NCBI RefSeq assembly: GCF_003337415.1
Contig: NZ_QPJT01000003.1
Coordinates: 215,775 to 279,774 of the forward strand
Reading direction: 5' to 3'
Length of the DNA: 64,000 nucleotides
From: Anaerobacterium chartisolvens
GTDB lineage: Bacteria > Bacillota > Clostridia > Acetivibrionales > DSM-27016
Positions 7,930 through 16,194 of the stretch are shown here, in pieces; positions within the stretch are counted from its first letter, which is position 1; the number at the start of each line of letters is the position of its first letter. The notes below the pieces were generated by a model, which made no database searches, had not been told where the DNA came from, and saw only the letters and a list, made by a program, of their open reading frames with translations. Position numbers and translations under genes: made by a program.

Positions 7930-10119
7930 ATGCTCAGAAGATATATATGTATAAAGCAGCATGACGCAAAGGACTGTGCTACGGCTTGTTTAGCCACTAT
8001 ATCCAGACAATATGGACTTAAAATACCTATTAGCAGTATAAGGGAATATGCGGGAACGGATTTAAGGGGAACAACGGCATTAGGTATAGTAATAGCAGCT
8101 GAAAAACTTGGATTTACTGCTAAAGCTATTAAAAGCAATACAGAAAAATTCTTTTTGAAGATGCCTTTACCGGCAATAGCCCATGTTGTGATAGATGGTA
8201 AGTTCCCTCATTATGTGGTTATACATAAAATAACCAAAAAAAAAGTTATAGTGGCTGATCCCAGCGAGGGTATAGTGGAATATTCTCCAAAGGATTTTTT
8301 TAAAACATGGGCGGGAGTATTGATACTGATAATACCTTCAGGCACCTTTCGAAAAGGCGATGAAACTAAAGGACTGTTTTCAAGGTTTGCTGGACTCCTA
8401 AAGCCGCAAAAAAGATTGATAATAAATATTTTCTTTATATCAATTACCTATACAGTTTTAGGCATATTAGGTTCCTTTTATTTCAAAATTCTAGTAGATG
8501 ACGTATTGAACAACAGTCTTGAAAGTACATTACATATATTTTCAATCGGTTTTGTTATTTTAAGCATATTTTCAATAATACTAAGTGCTTTTAGAACTCA
8601 ATTACTTATTTACTTATCTCAACGGATAGATATACCTTTGATGCTTGGGTATTATAATCATGTGATTGAACTTCCTATGAGCTTTTTTGGTACAAGACAG
8701 GTAGGGGAAATAATCTCGCGATTTAATGATGCCACAAAGATAAGGGAAGCTATTTCAAGCGCAACCCTGACTATAATGATAGATACACTAATGGCGATAA
8801 TCGGAGGATTTATTCTATATAGTCAAAACCGTCTATTGTTTGGGATTACAATCATCCCGGTAATACTTTATGCCAGCATTGTTTGGTCATTCAATAAGCC
8901 TATCAAGAATGTAAACAGAATTACTATGGAAAGTAGTGCAAGGATAACGTCCTTTTTGTTTGAATCATTAAGTGGTATTGAAACTGTAAAGGCATTTAAC
9001 GCGGAAAGAAGAGTAAACTTGGAAACTGAAACAAGATTTATAAGGCTTATTAAAAGTGTGTTTAAAACCGGATTAATAAATAATATTCAGACATCATTAA
9101 AAGGTGGAATAAAGTCTGTATTTGGTATAGTATTGTTGTGGATCGGAGCGGTTGAAGTTCTTCATGGGAATCTGACAGCTGGTGAATTGCTGGCTTTTAA
9201 TGCTTTGCTGGCTTATTTTACTACGCCTATAGAAAATTTAGTTAATCTACAGCCTCAATTGCAAACTGCAATAGTTGCTGCAGACAGGCTAGGGGAAATA
9301 TTAGATCTGGAAATAGAAAAAAGTAAGGATGAAAGTAAGAAAATCATTCCGGATACATTAAGAGGAGATATAGAATTCAAAAACATCCATTTTAGATATG
9401 GAACAAGGCAATTAATTATAGAAGGGCTGGATCTTAAGATATCACAGGGTGAAAAGATTGCACTGGTGGGTGAGAGCGGATCGGGAAAAACGACATTAAT
9501 AAGATTATTAATGAAATTTTACCAATGTGAAAAAGGAGAACTTTTAATTAATGGAATTAATATAAAAGATTTAAATGTTGAAGTATTAAGAGATAAAATA
9601 GCCTATATATCGCAAAATATTTTTTTGTTTACTGATACAATCAAAGAAAATCTTAGCCTTGGCTGTGATGAAGTAGATTATGAAAAAATAGTTGATGCAT
9701 GTAAGAGGGCTAAGATACATGACTTTATAAATTCTCAGCCATTAAGATATGATACTATAATTGAAGAAAATGGTGCTAACCTCTCAGGCGGTCAAAAACA
9801 GAGGCTGGCTATTGCACGAGCCATATTAAAGAAACCTGATATCATTATAATGGATGAAGCAACCAGTAGTTTAGATTCTACCACTGAGAAAGCTATTGAG
9901 ATGACTATGCATGAATTTAGTACGAATATAACAACTATTATAATAGCACATAGACTGAGTACAGTAATGAGATGTGACAGGATTTATGTGATGAACAACG
10001 GAAAAATAGTAGAGAGTGGGTCTCATGCGGAGTTGATAGGTAGTAGGGGACGCTACTATAATTTATGGAAACACCAACTTCCTGATTACTACAATAGAGA
10101 TGAGGCAGTGCTCTTTTAG
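7930..10119 (+). CDS. lanT: LanT: C39 peptidase/ABC exporter for double-glycine peptides
   Basis: A 729-residue protein that cuts the leader after GG and exports the peptide. Domains: C39 peptidase (residues ~1-135) with catalytic Cys16 in KQHDAKDCATAC, His in HYVVIHK (~97) and Asp in VADPSEG; ABC membrane domain with about six helices (~160-440); nucleotide-binding domain with Walker A GESGSGKTT (~515), LSGGQKQRLAIARA and Walker B IIIMDEATSSLDS. All catalytic residues are present. It is the last gene of the cluster and follows the permeases by 72 bases. The substrates are presumably the two GG-leader precursors at the head of the operon. A family A element begins 11 bases after the stop. Confidence 0.95.
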   Translation: MLRRYICIKQHDAKDCATACLATISRQYGLKIPISSIREYAGTDLRGTTALGIVIAAEKLGFTAKAIKSNTEKFFLKMPLPAIAHVVIDGKFPHYVVIHKITKKKVIVADPSEGIVEYSPKDFFKTWAGVLILIIPSGTFRKGDETKGLFSRFAGLLKPQKRLIINIFFISITYTVLGILGSFYFKILVDDVLNNSLESTLHIFSIGFVILSIFSIILSAFRTQLLIYLSQRIDIPLMLGYYNHVIELPMSFFGTRQVGEIISRFNDATKIREAISSATLTIMIDTLMAIIGGFILYSQNRLLFGITIIPVILYASIVWSFNKPIKNVNRITMESSARITSFLFESLSGIETVKAFNAERRVNLETETRFIRLIKSVFKTGLINNIQTSLKGGIKSVFGIVLLWIGAVEVLHGNLTAGELLAFNALLAYFTTPIENLVNLQPQLQTAIVAADRLGEILDLEIEKSKDESKKIIPDTLRGDIEFKNIHFRYGTRQLIIEGLDLKISQGEKIALVGESGSGKTTLIRLLMKFYQCEKGELLINGINIKDLNVEVLRDKIAYISQNIFLFTDTIKENLSLGCDEVDYEKIVDACKRAKIHDFINSQPLRYDTIIEENGANLSGGQKQRLAIARAILKKPDIIIMDEATSSLDSTTEKAIEMTMHEFSTNITTIIIAHRLSTVMRCDRIYVMNNGKIVESGSHAELIGSRGRYYNLWKHQLPDYYNRDEAVLF

Positions 10120-10130
10120 AATTTAGAATT

Positions 10131-10303
10131 GGGGACGCTCCTGTTTATTGAAGCGTTTTCAATCCATTAATTCAAATAGGATAGGTTTAAGCTGGCCGAA
10201 GGTCGGCTTTTTTTTTGTTGTGTACGGAGCAGGCAGAGCCGGAAAACTGTGGAAAAAGCAGGAGCGTCCCCAACTAGTCCGTGGAAAAAGCAGGAGCGTC
10301 CCC
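10131..10303. mobile_element. MITE-like repeat, family A, copy 2, with duplicated end
   Basis: This is the same element as 1345-1486, in the same orientation, with 13-bp inverted ends spanning 10131-10271. The right end is tandemly duplicated: a 32-base unit (GTGGAAAAAGCAGGAGCGTC onward) occurs at 10249-10280 and again at 10281-10312. Together with copy 1 it exactly frames the lanthipeptide genes. Confidence 0.75.
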
Positions 10304-10312
10304 AACTAGTCC

Positions 10313-10771
10313 AAATCTGTATATACCCTAAGTACAAAAAACGATATTGAAATTAAGAATATATGATCATGCTAAAACCTCGATTACTGTAAGCTTAATA
10401 TATTAATTCTTTTATCCGGCATATAGCTGACAATCTGTCAAAACGTATTGTTTTCAGCAATACAACCAATCAAATAAATAGTACAAATATGTATATTGCT
10501 AAAGTATAAAAAACAATATTGAAAATTTGCGCAAATTATTCTAAGCTAAAATTAAGCATTTATTGTTGCTAAAAAAGCAAATTTGGCAAGAAGCTATACT
10601 TATTCTATGATAAATTCCTGCATTCGGTTTATATATATTATGAAGTCAATATCGGTTGAACCCTTCGCCTTCAAACCTATATTAATTAACTATTGATAGT
10701 CTTTATTGATTTATACAGTGAGTTTGTAAAAATTCAAATAATTATAAAGAAAGAAAACAGGAGGTAAAGAC
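10313..10771. other. AT-rich intergenic region upstream of the esterase locus
   Basis: There is no gene in these 459 bases. Two similar stretches occur (AAGTACAAAAAACGATATTG at 10330 and AAGTATAAAAAACAATATTG at 10502), and a palindrome lies at 10524-10537. A weak promoter (TTGATA near 10695, then TATACA) lies before the esterase ribosome site CAGGAGGT. It is probably the control region of the sugar/esterase genes. Confidence 0.4.
10524..10537. promoter_or_regulatory. Candidate LacI-type operator
   Basis: AATTTGCGCAAATT is a perfect 14-bp palindrome with a central CG, the form favoured by LacI-family repressors. A LacI-family gene lies in the same locus at 23407. No second copy of this site was noticed in the region, so the link is inference. 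Confidence 0.35.
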
Positions 10772-11605
10772 ATGTCTTTAGTAACAATGAATTTTGAAAG
10801 CCAATACCTTAATTCCAGTCATCAGATCAGCATTATACTTCCTAACAGACCGCGTGGCATTGATGCAAAAGACTATTATGAAAGCAATAAGAAGTATAAA
10901 GTACTTTGGCTGCTCCATGGCACTTACGGTGATCATACCGATTGGGTCCGCAGAACCAATATTGAGCTGTATGCCTGTGAAAAGGATTTGATTGTAGTAA
11001 TGCCCAGCGCGCTAAACAGCAACTACTCAAACTGGGATAAGGCTATGATGGGATTTGGCATGTACGATTATTTAACCAAGGAGCTTATGCCTTTGATTTA
11101 TAATTGGTTTCCTGCATCTGACAAACGGGAGGACAATTTTATTGCAGGCCTTTCAATGGGCGGCCGGGGAACCATCAAATTTGCAGCCAATTATCCCGAA
11201 AAGTTTGCAGCGGCAGCTGTTCTCTCGGCTGCTCCGGTAAATTTTCATGAACTGACCGAAGAATATCTGCAGAGCGACAATATGTTTGCCATCCGTACCA
11301 AGAGTATGGTGGATAATGCCGGAGGCCTTGAAGCATTCCTGAATTCCAATGAGAATGTATGGGATATTCTTGAGAGCCTTGCGGGTACCGGAAAACTTCC
11401 ACGTCTTATGTTTGCCTGCGGTACCGAAGACGAAATAATATATCAAAACCTTAAAATCTTTAAAAAGCATGCCGAAGAGATAGGGCTTGAGGCTGAGTAT
11501 TGGACACTTGACGGTTACCGGCACGAATGGAGATTCTGGGATCTTGCGATACAGCATGCCCTTGAGTTCTTTGGACTTGAAGACACTGGTGCAAGTCCAT
11601 ATTAA
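10772..11605 (+). CDS. Esterase D/tributyrin-esterase-like hydrolase (esterase 1)
   Basis: A 277-residue alpha/beta hydrolase of the esterase-D-like family. It shows WLLHGTYGD (oxyanion loop), nucleophile Ser128 in GLSMGGRG, Asp220 in CGTEDE and His251 in YRHEW, a full catalytic triad. There is no signal peptide, so it acts in the cytoplasm. The family cleaves short acyl or acetyl esters, including acylated sugars. It starts after CAGGAGGT and stands alone, followed by a 170-base gap before the binding-protein gene. It is related to the hydrolases at 15342 and 22015. The place beside a sugar importer suggests deacylation of an imported glycoside; the actual acyl group is unknown. Confidence 0.85.
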   Translation: MSLVTMNFESQYLNSSHQISIILPNRPRGIDAKDYYESNKKYKVLWLLHGTYGDHTDWVRRTNIELYACEKDLIVVMPSALNSNYSNWDKAMMGFGMYDYLTKELMPLIYNWFPASDKREDNFIAGLSMGGRGTIKFAANYPEKFAAAAVLSAAPVNFHELTEEYLQSDNMFAIRTKSMVDNAGGLEAFLNSNENVWDILESLAGTGKLPRLMFACGTEDEIIYQNLKIFKKHAEEIGLEAEYWTLDGYRHEWRFWDLAIQHALEFFGLEDTGASPY

Positions 11606-11778
11606 AATATTTCATTCTATTTGTATTTATTTATAATAATCGGTGCTAAAAATGCATTCCGGGAATTAGGAATCACAGGACAATTTAAGAATGGAGGGGG
11701 GGTAAGCCGGAAAGACCTGCATTCCCGGTAAGTATCAAAATCCAGATATATATTTATATTATGAGGAGGAATTGAAAA

Positions 11779-13302
11779 ATGTTAAAAAAAGTGATAGCAT
11801 TAACGGCTGCATTAGCTATGACCTTGACCATTCTTGCAGGCTGCGGAGGAGGAAATACAAGTAACGGGAACAATTCCGGGACTTCTGCTGCAAGCAGTTC
11901 GACAGTATCCAAAGGAGAACCATATACTGTAAATTTTGTTTACCATGCACCTAAGGAAGGCAACCAGGGAGAAGTAAATGAGCTTATAAACAAGCTTACA
12001 ATGAAAGACCTGAACATGAAGGTAAATTTGATGCCAATCGGATGGGAAACTTATAACACAAAATATCCCGCGATGCTTGCAGCCGGTGAACCTGTGGATA
12101 TATCCTTCGTTTTTTCGTTCAGTCGTGCGGCCTTTCTTGAGGCAGGGTATATTGTAGATGCATCAAAATATACCGAATATACAAAGGATATATACAAAAT
12201 ACTTGGTGATGATGTGAATGCAGGCTACTTCGGTGATGAGCTGCTCGGCTTCCCTGTGGTTGGTTCTCGTTCAATGCCATCCGGAATCTTTGTAAGAAAA
12301 GACATTTTCGATGCTCTTGGCTACAAGGAGACCGATTTTAATGTTAACACCGAAGACATGTCGTCATTTGACAAGCTGACGGAGCTGTTCTCCAAGATTA
12401 AGGAAAAGTATCCCGATGTGATACCTTTTGACGGCAACCGTATATTCGGACAGAATTTTCTTTCATACGTAGACGGCTTGGGCGATAGTTTTGGTGTGCT
12501 TGAAAATTATGGACAGACAACTAAATTTACAAACTGGTATGAGTCTGAGCAGTTCAAGAAGTTTGCGCAGCTGTCAAGAGATTGGTATACCAAAGGTTAT
12601 ATGTCGAAGGATATAGCAGTTTCAAAGGAAGAGGGACGTTCAAAAATGACAACAGGCAAGGCTGCGTCATTCTTTGCCTCATATGTTGCCAACCAGCAAG
12701 CAGGGATAAAGGCACAGACGGGTTATGACACTGTACTCATTCCATGTTCGCTGAATATGAAGGATACTACCAAGGTAAATGCCGTGCTTAACAGTGTAAT
12801 GTATCAGTCCAAGAACAAGGAAAATGCATTCAAGTTCCTCAATTGGGCATATACAAATGCAGATTTTAACAATTATTTGAACTGGGGTGTGCCCGATAAG
12901 GACTGGGTTGTCAACTCGGAAGGCCTGGCAGACTATCCTGAGGGAATAACAAGTACAAATGTAAATTATCATGAAGATTTCTCATTCATATATCCGAACC
13001 AGTATTTAATGACTCCATGGGCAGGAAACCCGAAGGATCTCTGGGAACAGTACAAAAAATTTGATGAGGGTTCTATTATTTCAAAGGCATATGGACTGAA
13101 TTTCATTCCATCTGAGGTTTCCGGTGAAATAGGCCAGTGCAATGCGGTACTTGCCAAATATGAGTCGGCTATCTGCTTCGGTGCCGTAGATCCTGAGACT
13201 ACGCTGGCTAAATTCAACAAGGAGCTTTACAATGCAGGCTTGCAAAAAGTCATAGACGCAAAGCAGAAGCAGATGGACGCATGGTTAGAAAATAACAAAT
13301 AG
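11779..13302 (+). CDS. Sugar ABC transporter binding lipoprotein (LipO-like)
   Basis: A 507-residue extracellular solute-binding protein. A lipoprotein signal peptide ends in LTILAGCGGG (lipobox LAGC), followed by a Ser/Asn/Gly-rich linker, so the mature protein is anchored to the outer face of the membrane. The body (LMPIGWETYNTKYPAMLAAGEPVDI) is a family 1-type binding protein. The tail (SGEIGQCNAVLAKYESAICF to the end) resembles the DUF3502 region of LipO proteins that partner LplB/YtcP permeases. It probably binds an oligosaccharide or glycoside. Two permease genes follow; no ATPase gene is present, so a shared MsmK-type ATPase elsewhere is expected. A stem-loop just after the stop may raise its expression over the permeases. 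Confidence 0.88.
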   Translation: MLKKVIALTAALAMTLTILAGCGGGNTSNGNNSGTSAASSSTVSKGEPYTVNFVYHAPKEGNQGEVNELINKLTMKDLNMKVNLMPIGWETYNTKYPAMLAAGEPVDISFVFSFSRAAFLEAGYIVDASKYTEYTKDIYKILGDDVNAGYFGDELLGFPVVGSRSMPSGIFVRKDIFDALGYKETDFNVNTEDMSSFDKLTELFSKIKEKYPDVIPFDGNRIFGQNFLSYVDGLGDSFGVLENYGQTTKFTNWYESEQFKKFAQLSRDWYTKGYMSKDIAVSKEEGRSKMTTGKAASFFASYVANQQAGIKAQTGYDTVLIPCSLNMKDTTKVNAVLNSVMYQSKNKENAFKFLNWAYTNADFNNYLNWGVPDKDWVVNSEGLADYPEGITSTNVNYHEDFSFIYPNQYLMTPWAGNPKDLWEQYKKFDEGSIISKAYGLNFIPSEVSGEIGQCNAVLAKYESAICFGAVDPETTLAKFNKELYNAGLQKVIDAKQKQMDAWLENNK

Positions 13303-13341
13303 AGACCTATGATAAGTCGGAAGTTATTTTAAAGAAAATTC

Positions 13342-13388
13342 AAGTCAATTACGGCTTAATGCCTGAGGCTTTGAGCCGAAATTGACTT
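13342..13388 (+). terminator. Intercistronic stem-loop after binding-protein gene
   Basis: AAGTCAATT (13342-13350) pairs with AATTGACTT (13380-13388), and an inner CGGCT pairs with AGCCG, giving a long imperfect hairpin without a T-run. As in malE-malF arrangements, it may protect the upstream mRNA or terminate partially. Confidence 0.6.
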
Positions 13389-13426
13389 TGGTAACCTCTG
13401 AACAAATCTATAAAGGGAGACAACAA

Positions 13427-14338
13427 ATGAAAACAAGAACTGGCAAAATCAAGCAGTTTATCCCGCTTTACCTGATGATGCTGCCCTGTACGGTATATCT
13501 GATAATCAACAACTATATACCTATGTTTGGCATTATAGCCGCCTTTAAATCCTTTAAGATTTCTAAGGGATTGTTGGGCAGTCCCTGGGTTGGATTCAAG
13601 AATTTTGAATACCTCTTATCGTCCAGTGATGCCGGAATAATTATAAGAAATACGCTTTTATATAATATTGCCTTTATTATAGTAAACAATGTTATCGGTA
13701 TTCTTCTGGCGATATTGATATCTGATATAGGCAGAAAAGGCTTGAAAAAGCTGTATCAGAGTTCGATACTTCTGCCGTTCACATTATCAATGGTAATTGT
13801 AAGCTATATCGTATTTGCCTTTTTAAGTCAGCAGAACGGTATGCTGAATTATACGATTTTTAAAGACAACCCTATTCAATGGTATAATGACCCCACCTGG
13901 TGGCCGTTGATATTGATAATTGTAAACTGCTGGAAGACAGTCGGCTATGGCACATTGATTTATATAGCCGGAATATCTGCAATAGACGGCTCGCTGTATG
14001 AAGCAGCTTCAATTGACGGTGCTGGAAAATGGAAGCAGATAAAGCATATTACCCTTCCGTGTCTGATTCCATCAATGATAACGTTGTTTATACTGAGTGT
14101 CGGAAGGATTTTCTATTCCGATTTCGGCCTGTTTTATCTAATACCTCAGAACTCTGGCCCGCTTTATAACGTAACAGATACAATCGATACTTATGTTTAC
14201 CGTTCCCTTATGATGTCGGCAGGCGGTATAGGGCGCTCGGCTGCAGCAGGTCTGCTTCAGGCTGTTGTTGGCTTTATAATGGTTATATCGGTAAATGCGA
14301 TAATTCGGAAGATAAGCGAGAAGGATGCAATATTCTAA
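13427..14338 (+). CDS. Sugar ABC transporter permease, LplB-like
   Basis: A 303-residue inner-membrane permease with six helices. I start it at ATG 13427, after AAAGGGAGA, since the longer frame from 13382 runs back through the stem-loop. The EAA-loop that docks the ATPase is seen as EAASIDGAGKWKQIKHITLPCL. The opening KQFIPLYLMMLPCTVYLIINNYIPM is typical of the LplB/polygalacturonan permease group. With the next gene it forms the membrane channel of a carbohydrate importer fed by the LipO-like protein. The substrate is unknown; the sucrose phosphorylase downstream suggests a sucrose-containing compound. Confidence 0.9.
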   Translation: MKTRTGKIKQFIPLYLMMLPCTVYLIINNYIPMFGIIAAFKSFKISKGLLGSPWVGFKNFEYLLSSSDAGIIIRNTLLYNIAFIIVNNVIGILLAILISDIGRKGLKKLYQSSILLPFTLSMVIVSYIVFAFLSQQNGMLNYTIFKDNPIQWYNDPTWWPLILIIVNCWKTVGYGTLIYIAGISAIDGSLYEAASIDGAGKWKQIKHITLPCLIPSMITLFILSVGRIFYSDFGLFYLIPQNSGPLYNVTDTIDTYVYRSLMMSAGGIGRSAAAGLLQAVVGFIMVISVNAIIRKISEKDAIF

Positions 14339-14362
14339 AAAGAAAAGAGGGATTGGAGAGAA

Positions 14363-15244
14363 ATGAAGGAGAATAAAACATATAAAATCATATCTAATGC
14401 CATACTGATTTTAATGACACTTATGATGATTCTGCCGCTTGTATTGGTTTTTATTTCATCAATTACTGATGATAACGTGCTTATTGCCAACGGATATTCG
14501 TTTTTCCCGGAAAAGTTAAGTCTGGGGGCTTATCAGTATATCCAGACGTTTATTGACATGATATTGCGCGCATATGGAATAACTATAGCAGCAACAGTTG
14601 TCGGTACAGTTATTGGTACGGTAATAACTGCTATGATGAGCTATGGGCTCTCTATAAAGGATTTGCCGGGTAAAAAAGCAATAAGCTTCTTTGTATTCTT
14701 TACTATGCTTTTTAACGGTGGGCTTGTGCCGTCTTATATCATGTGGACAAGTATGAAAATTACAAACACGATTTGGGCATATATATTTCCGTTTTTATTG
14801 ACGAACGCATTTAATATAATACTCATGCGATCATATTTCAGCGCAAATATACCCAACGAAATATACGAATCAGCCAAAATTGACGGAGCGGGGTATTTAA
14901 GAATATTCTGGAAGATTGCGATGCCTCTGGGGAAACCGATTCTGGTAACAATAGGGCTTTTCACCGTTCTTATTTACTGGAACGACTGGACAAATGGCCT
15001 GTACTTTATATCGGAGCCCAGTATGCTCAGTATTCAGGCACTTTTGAATAAGATGATGGCCAATATACAGGCGACGGTATCATACGCCAACTACAATAAG
15101 GGCTCGGGCAGCACGCCCAACATACATCCCGTATCAATCCGTATGGCCATTGCCTTTATAGCCATTCTGCCGATTTTAATCCTCTATCCTTTCCTGCAGA
15201 AGTATTTTGCGGACGGAATTATGCTAGGTGCTGTAAAGGGTTAA
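14363..15244 (+). CDS. Sugar ABC transporter permease, YtcP-like
   Basis: A 293-residue permease with six helices and the EAA-loop YESAKIDGAGYLRIFWKIAMPL. The C-terminal YFADGIMLGAVKG is the standard end of YtcP/MalG-type sugar permeases (F..G...GavKg). It lies 24 bases after the LplB-like gene with GATTGGAGAG before the ATG. It forms the heterodimeric channel with that gene. Nothing is unusual in length or motifs. Confidence 0.92.
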   Translation: MKENKTYKIISNAILILMTLMMILPLVLVFISSITDDNVLIANGYSFFPEKLSLGAYQYIQTFIDMILRAYGITIAATVVGTVIGTVITAMMSYGLSIKDLPGKKAISFFVFFTMLFNGGLVPSYIMWTSMKITNTIWAYIFPFLLTNAFNIILMRSYFSANIPNEIYESAKIDGAGYLRIFWKIAMPLGKPILVTIGLFTVLIYWNDWTNGLYFISEPSMLSIQALLNKMMANIQATVSYANYNKGSGSTPNIHPVSIRMAIAFIAILPILILYPFLQKYFADGIMLGAVKG

Positions 15245-15303
15245 TATCGTGCAGTGATATATCCTGATGATAAAAAATAATAATTAATAAATATGAAAGG
15301 GTG

Positions 15304-15332
15304 GGATAATTGAGCAGCTTGCTCTATTATCC
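15304..15332 (+). promoter_or_regulatory. Hairpin between ribosome site and start codon of esterase 2
   Basis: GGATAATTGAGCA (15304-15316) pairs with TGCTCTATTATCC (15320-15332) with one mismatch and a 3-base loop. It sits between the only good ribosome site (GAAAGGGTG, ending ~15302) and ATG 15342. If folded, it brings the two to ~10 bases apart; unfolded, they are ~40 apart. A 14-codon reading frame starting TTG at 15311 overlaps the esterase start. Confidence 0.5.
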
Positions 15333-15341
15333 GATAAAACG

Positions 15342-16193
15342 ATGGGGATTTTAAGATTCAGCTACCGCTCGGATATTCTAAGTCTTAGTACTAATATTAC
15401 AATATGCTATCCGACAGGGTATATGACGACTGAAATGGGGTTTGAAGACCCTTTGCTCAAAAGAAATGGTAAAAGACCTTATGTACCGGGAATGAAATTT
15501 CAAACTGTCTACCTGCTCCACGGCGGAGGTGAGGATGACACCACTCCGTACAGATACACAAAGCTCGAGCAGTATGCCGAGGAAAACATGGTAATGCTGG
15601 TATCACCTTCGGTAAACGACAGTTTTTATATGAATACAAAGTACGGGTTTAAATATTTTGACTACCTTACTCAGGAATTACCACTTGTAGTTAAATCCCT
15701 ATTTGCTGCTGCAACCGAGAGGGAGAACACTTTCCTAGTGGGACTGGCGATGGGTGGAAACGGAGCGCTCGGCCTGGGGCTTATGAGGCCGGATTTATAT
15801 TCCGCGGTTGTAGACCTTTCAGGCGGTATCGGCGTAACGCTTGACCGCGAAGAATATAAACATAGCCTTAATATAGAATTTACAAGGGTTCGCGACACGT
15901 TGCTGGGAGAGGATGAGTTTATAGGCTCTGAACATGATTTGCTGACGTTCGCTGAAAAAAATATTGCGGAAAAGATAGACCTGCCGAAGTATTTTATCGG
16001 TGTCGGTGAAAAGGATTTTATCCGGGATCGTGTTTACAAGGACTATTTGGCTTTGAAAAATCTGGGCTACGACGTTTATTTTGAGGAAGGCCAAGGAATG
16101 AAGCATGACTATGGTTTCTGGGACAAGTATTTGGAAAAAGTCCTCTCTAACTGGCTCCCATTAAAGCGCGAGCCTATATACGGAGATAGATAA
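15342..16193 (+). CDS. Esterase-family protein lacking the nucleophile serine (esterase 2)
   Basis: A 283-residue relative of the hydrolases at 10772 and 22015. The fold motifs are present: VYLLHGGGEDDT (oxyanion loop), VGEKDF (acid) and GMKHDYGFWD (His). At the nucleophile elbow, however, where its relatives have GLSMG, this protein reads VGLAMGGNG with a GCG alanine codon. The catalytic Ser therefore appears lost while the acid and His remain. It could be a pseudoenzyme, a sugar-binding helper, or a hydrolase using another residue. There is no signal peptide. The next gene (MFS carrier) starts 1 base after its stop. The frame is intact with normal codon use, arguing against decay. Confidence 0.78.
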   Translation: MGILRFSYRSDILSLSTNITICYPTGYMTTEMGFEDPLLKRNGKRPYVPGMKFQTVYLLHGGGEDDTTPYRYTKLEQYAEENMVMLVSPSVNDSFYMNTKYGFKYFDYLTQELPLVVKSLFAAATERENTFLVGLAMGGNGALGLGLMRPDLYSAVVDLSGGIGVTLDREEYKHSLNIEFTRVRDTLLGEDEFIGSEHDLLTFAEKNIAEKIDLPKYFIGVGEKDFIRDRVYKDYLALKNLGYDVYFEEGQGMKHDYGFWDKYLEKVLSNWLPLKREPIYGDR

Positions 16194-16194
16194 T

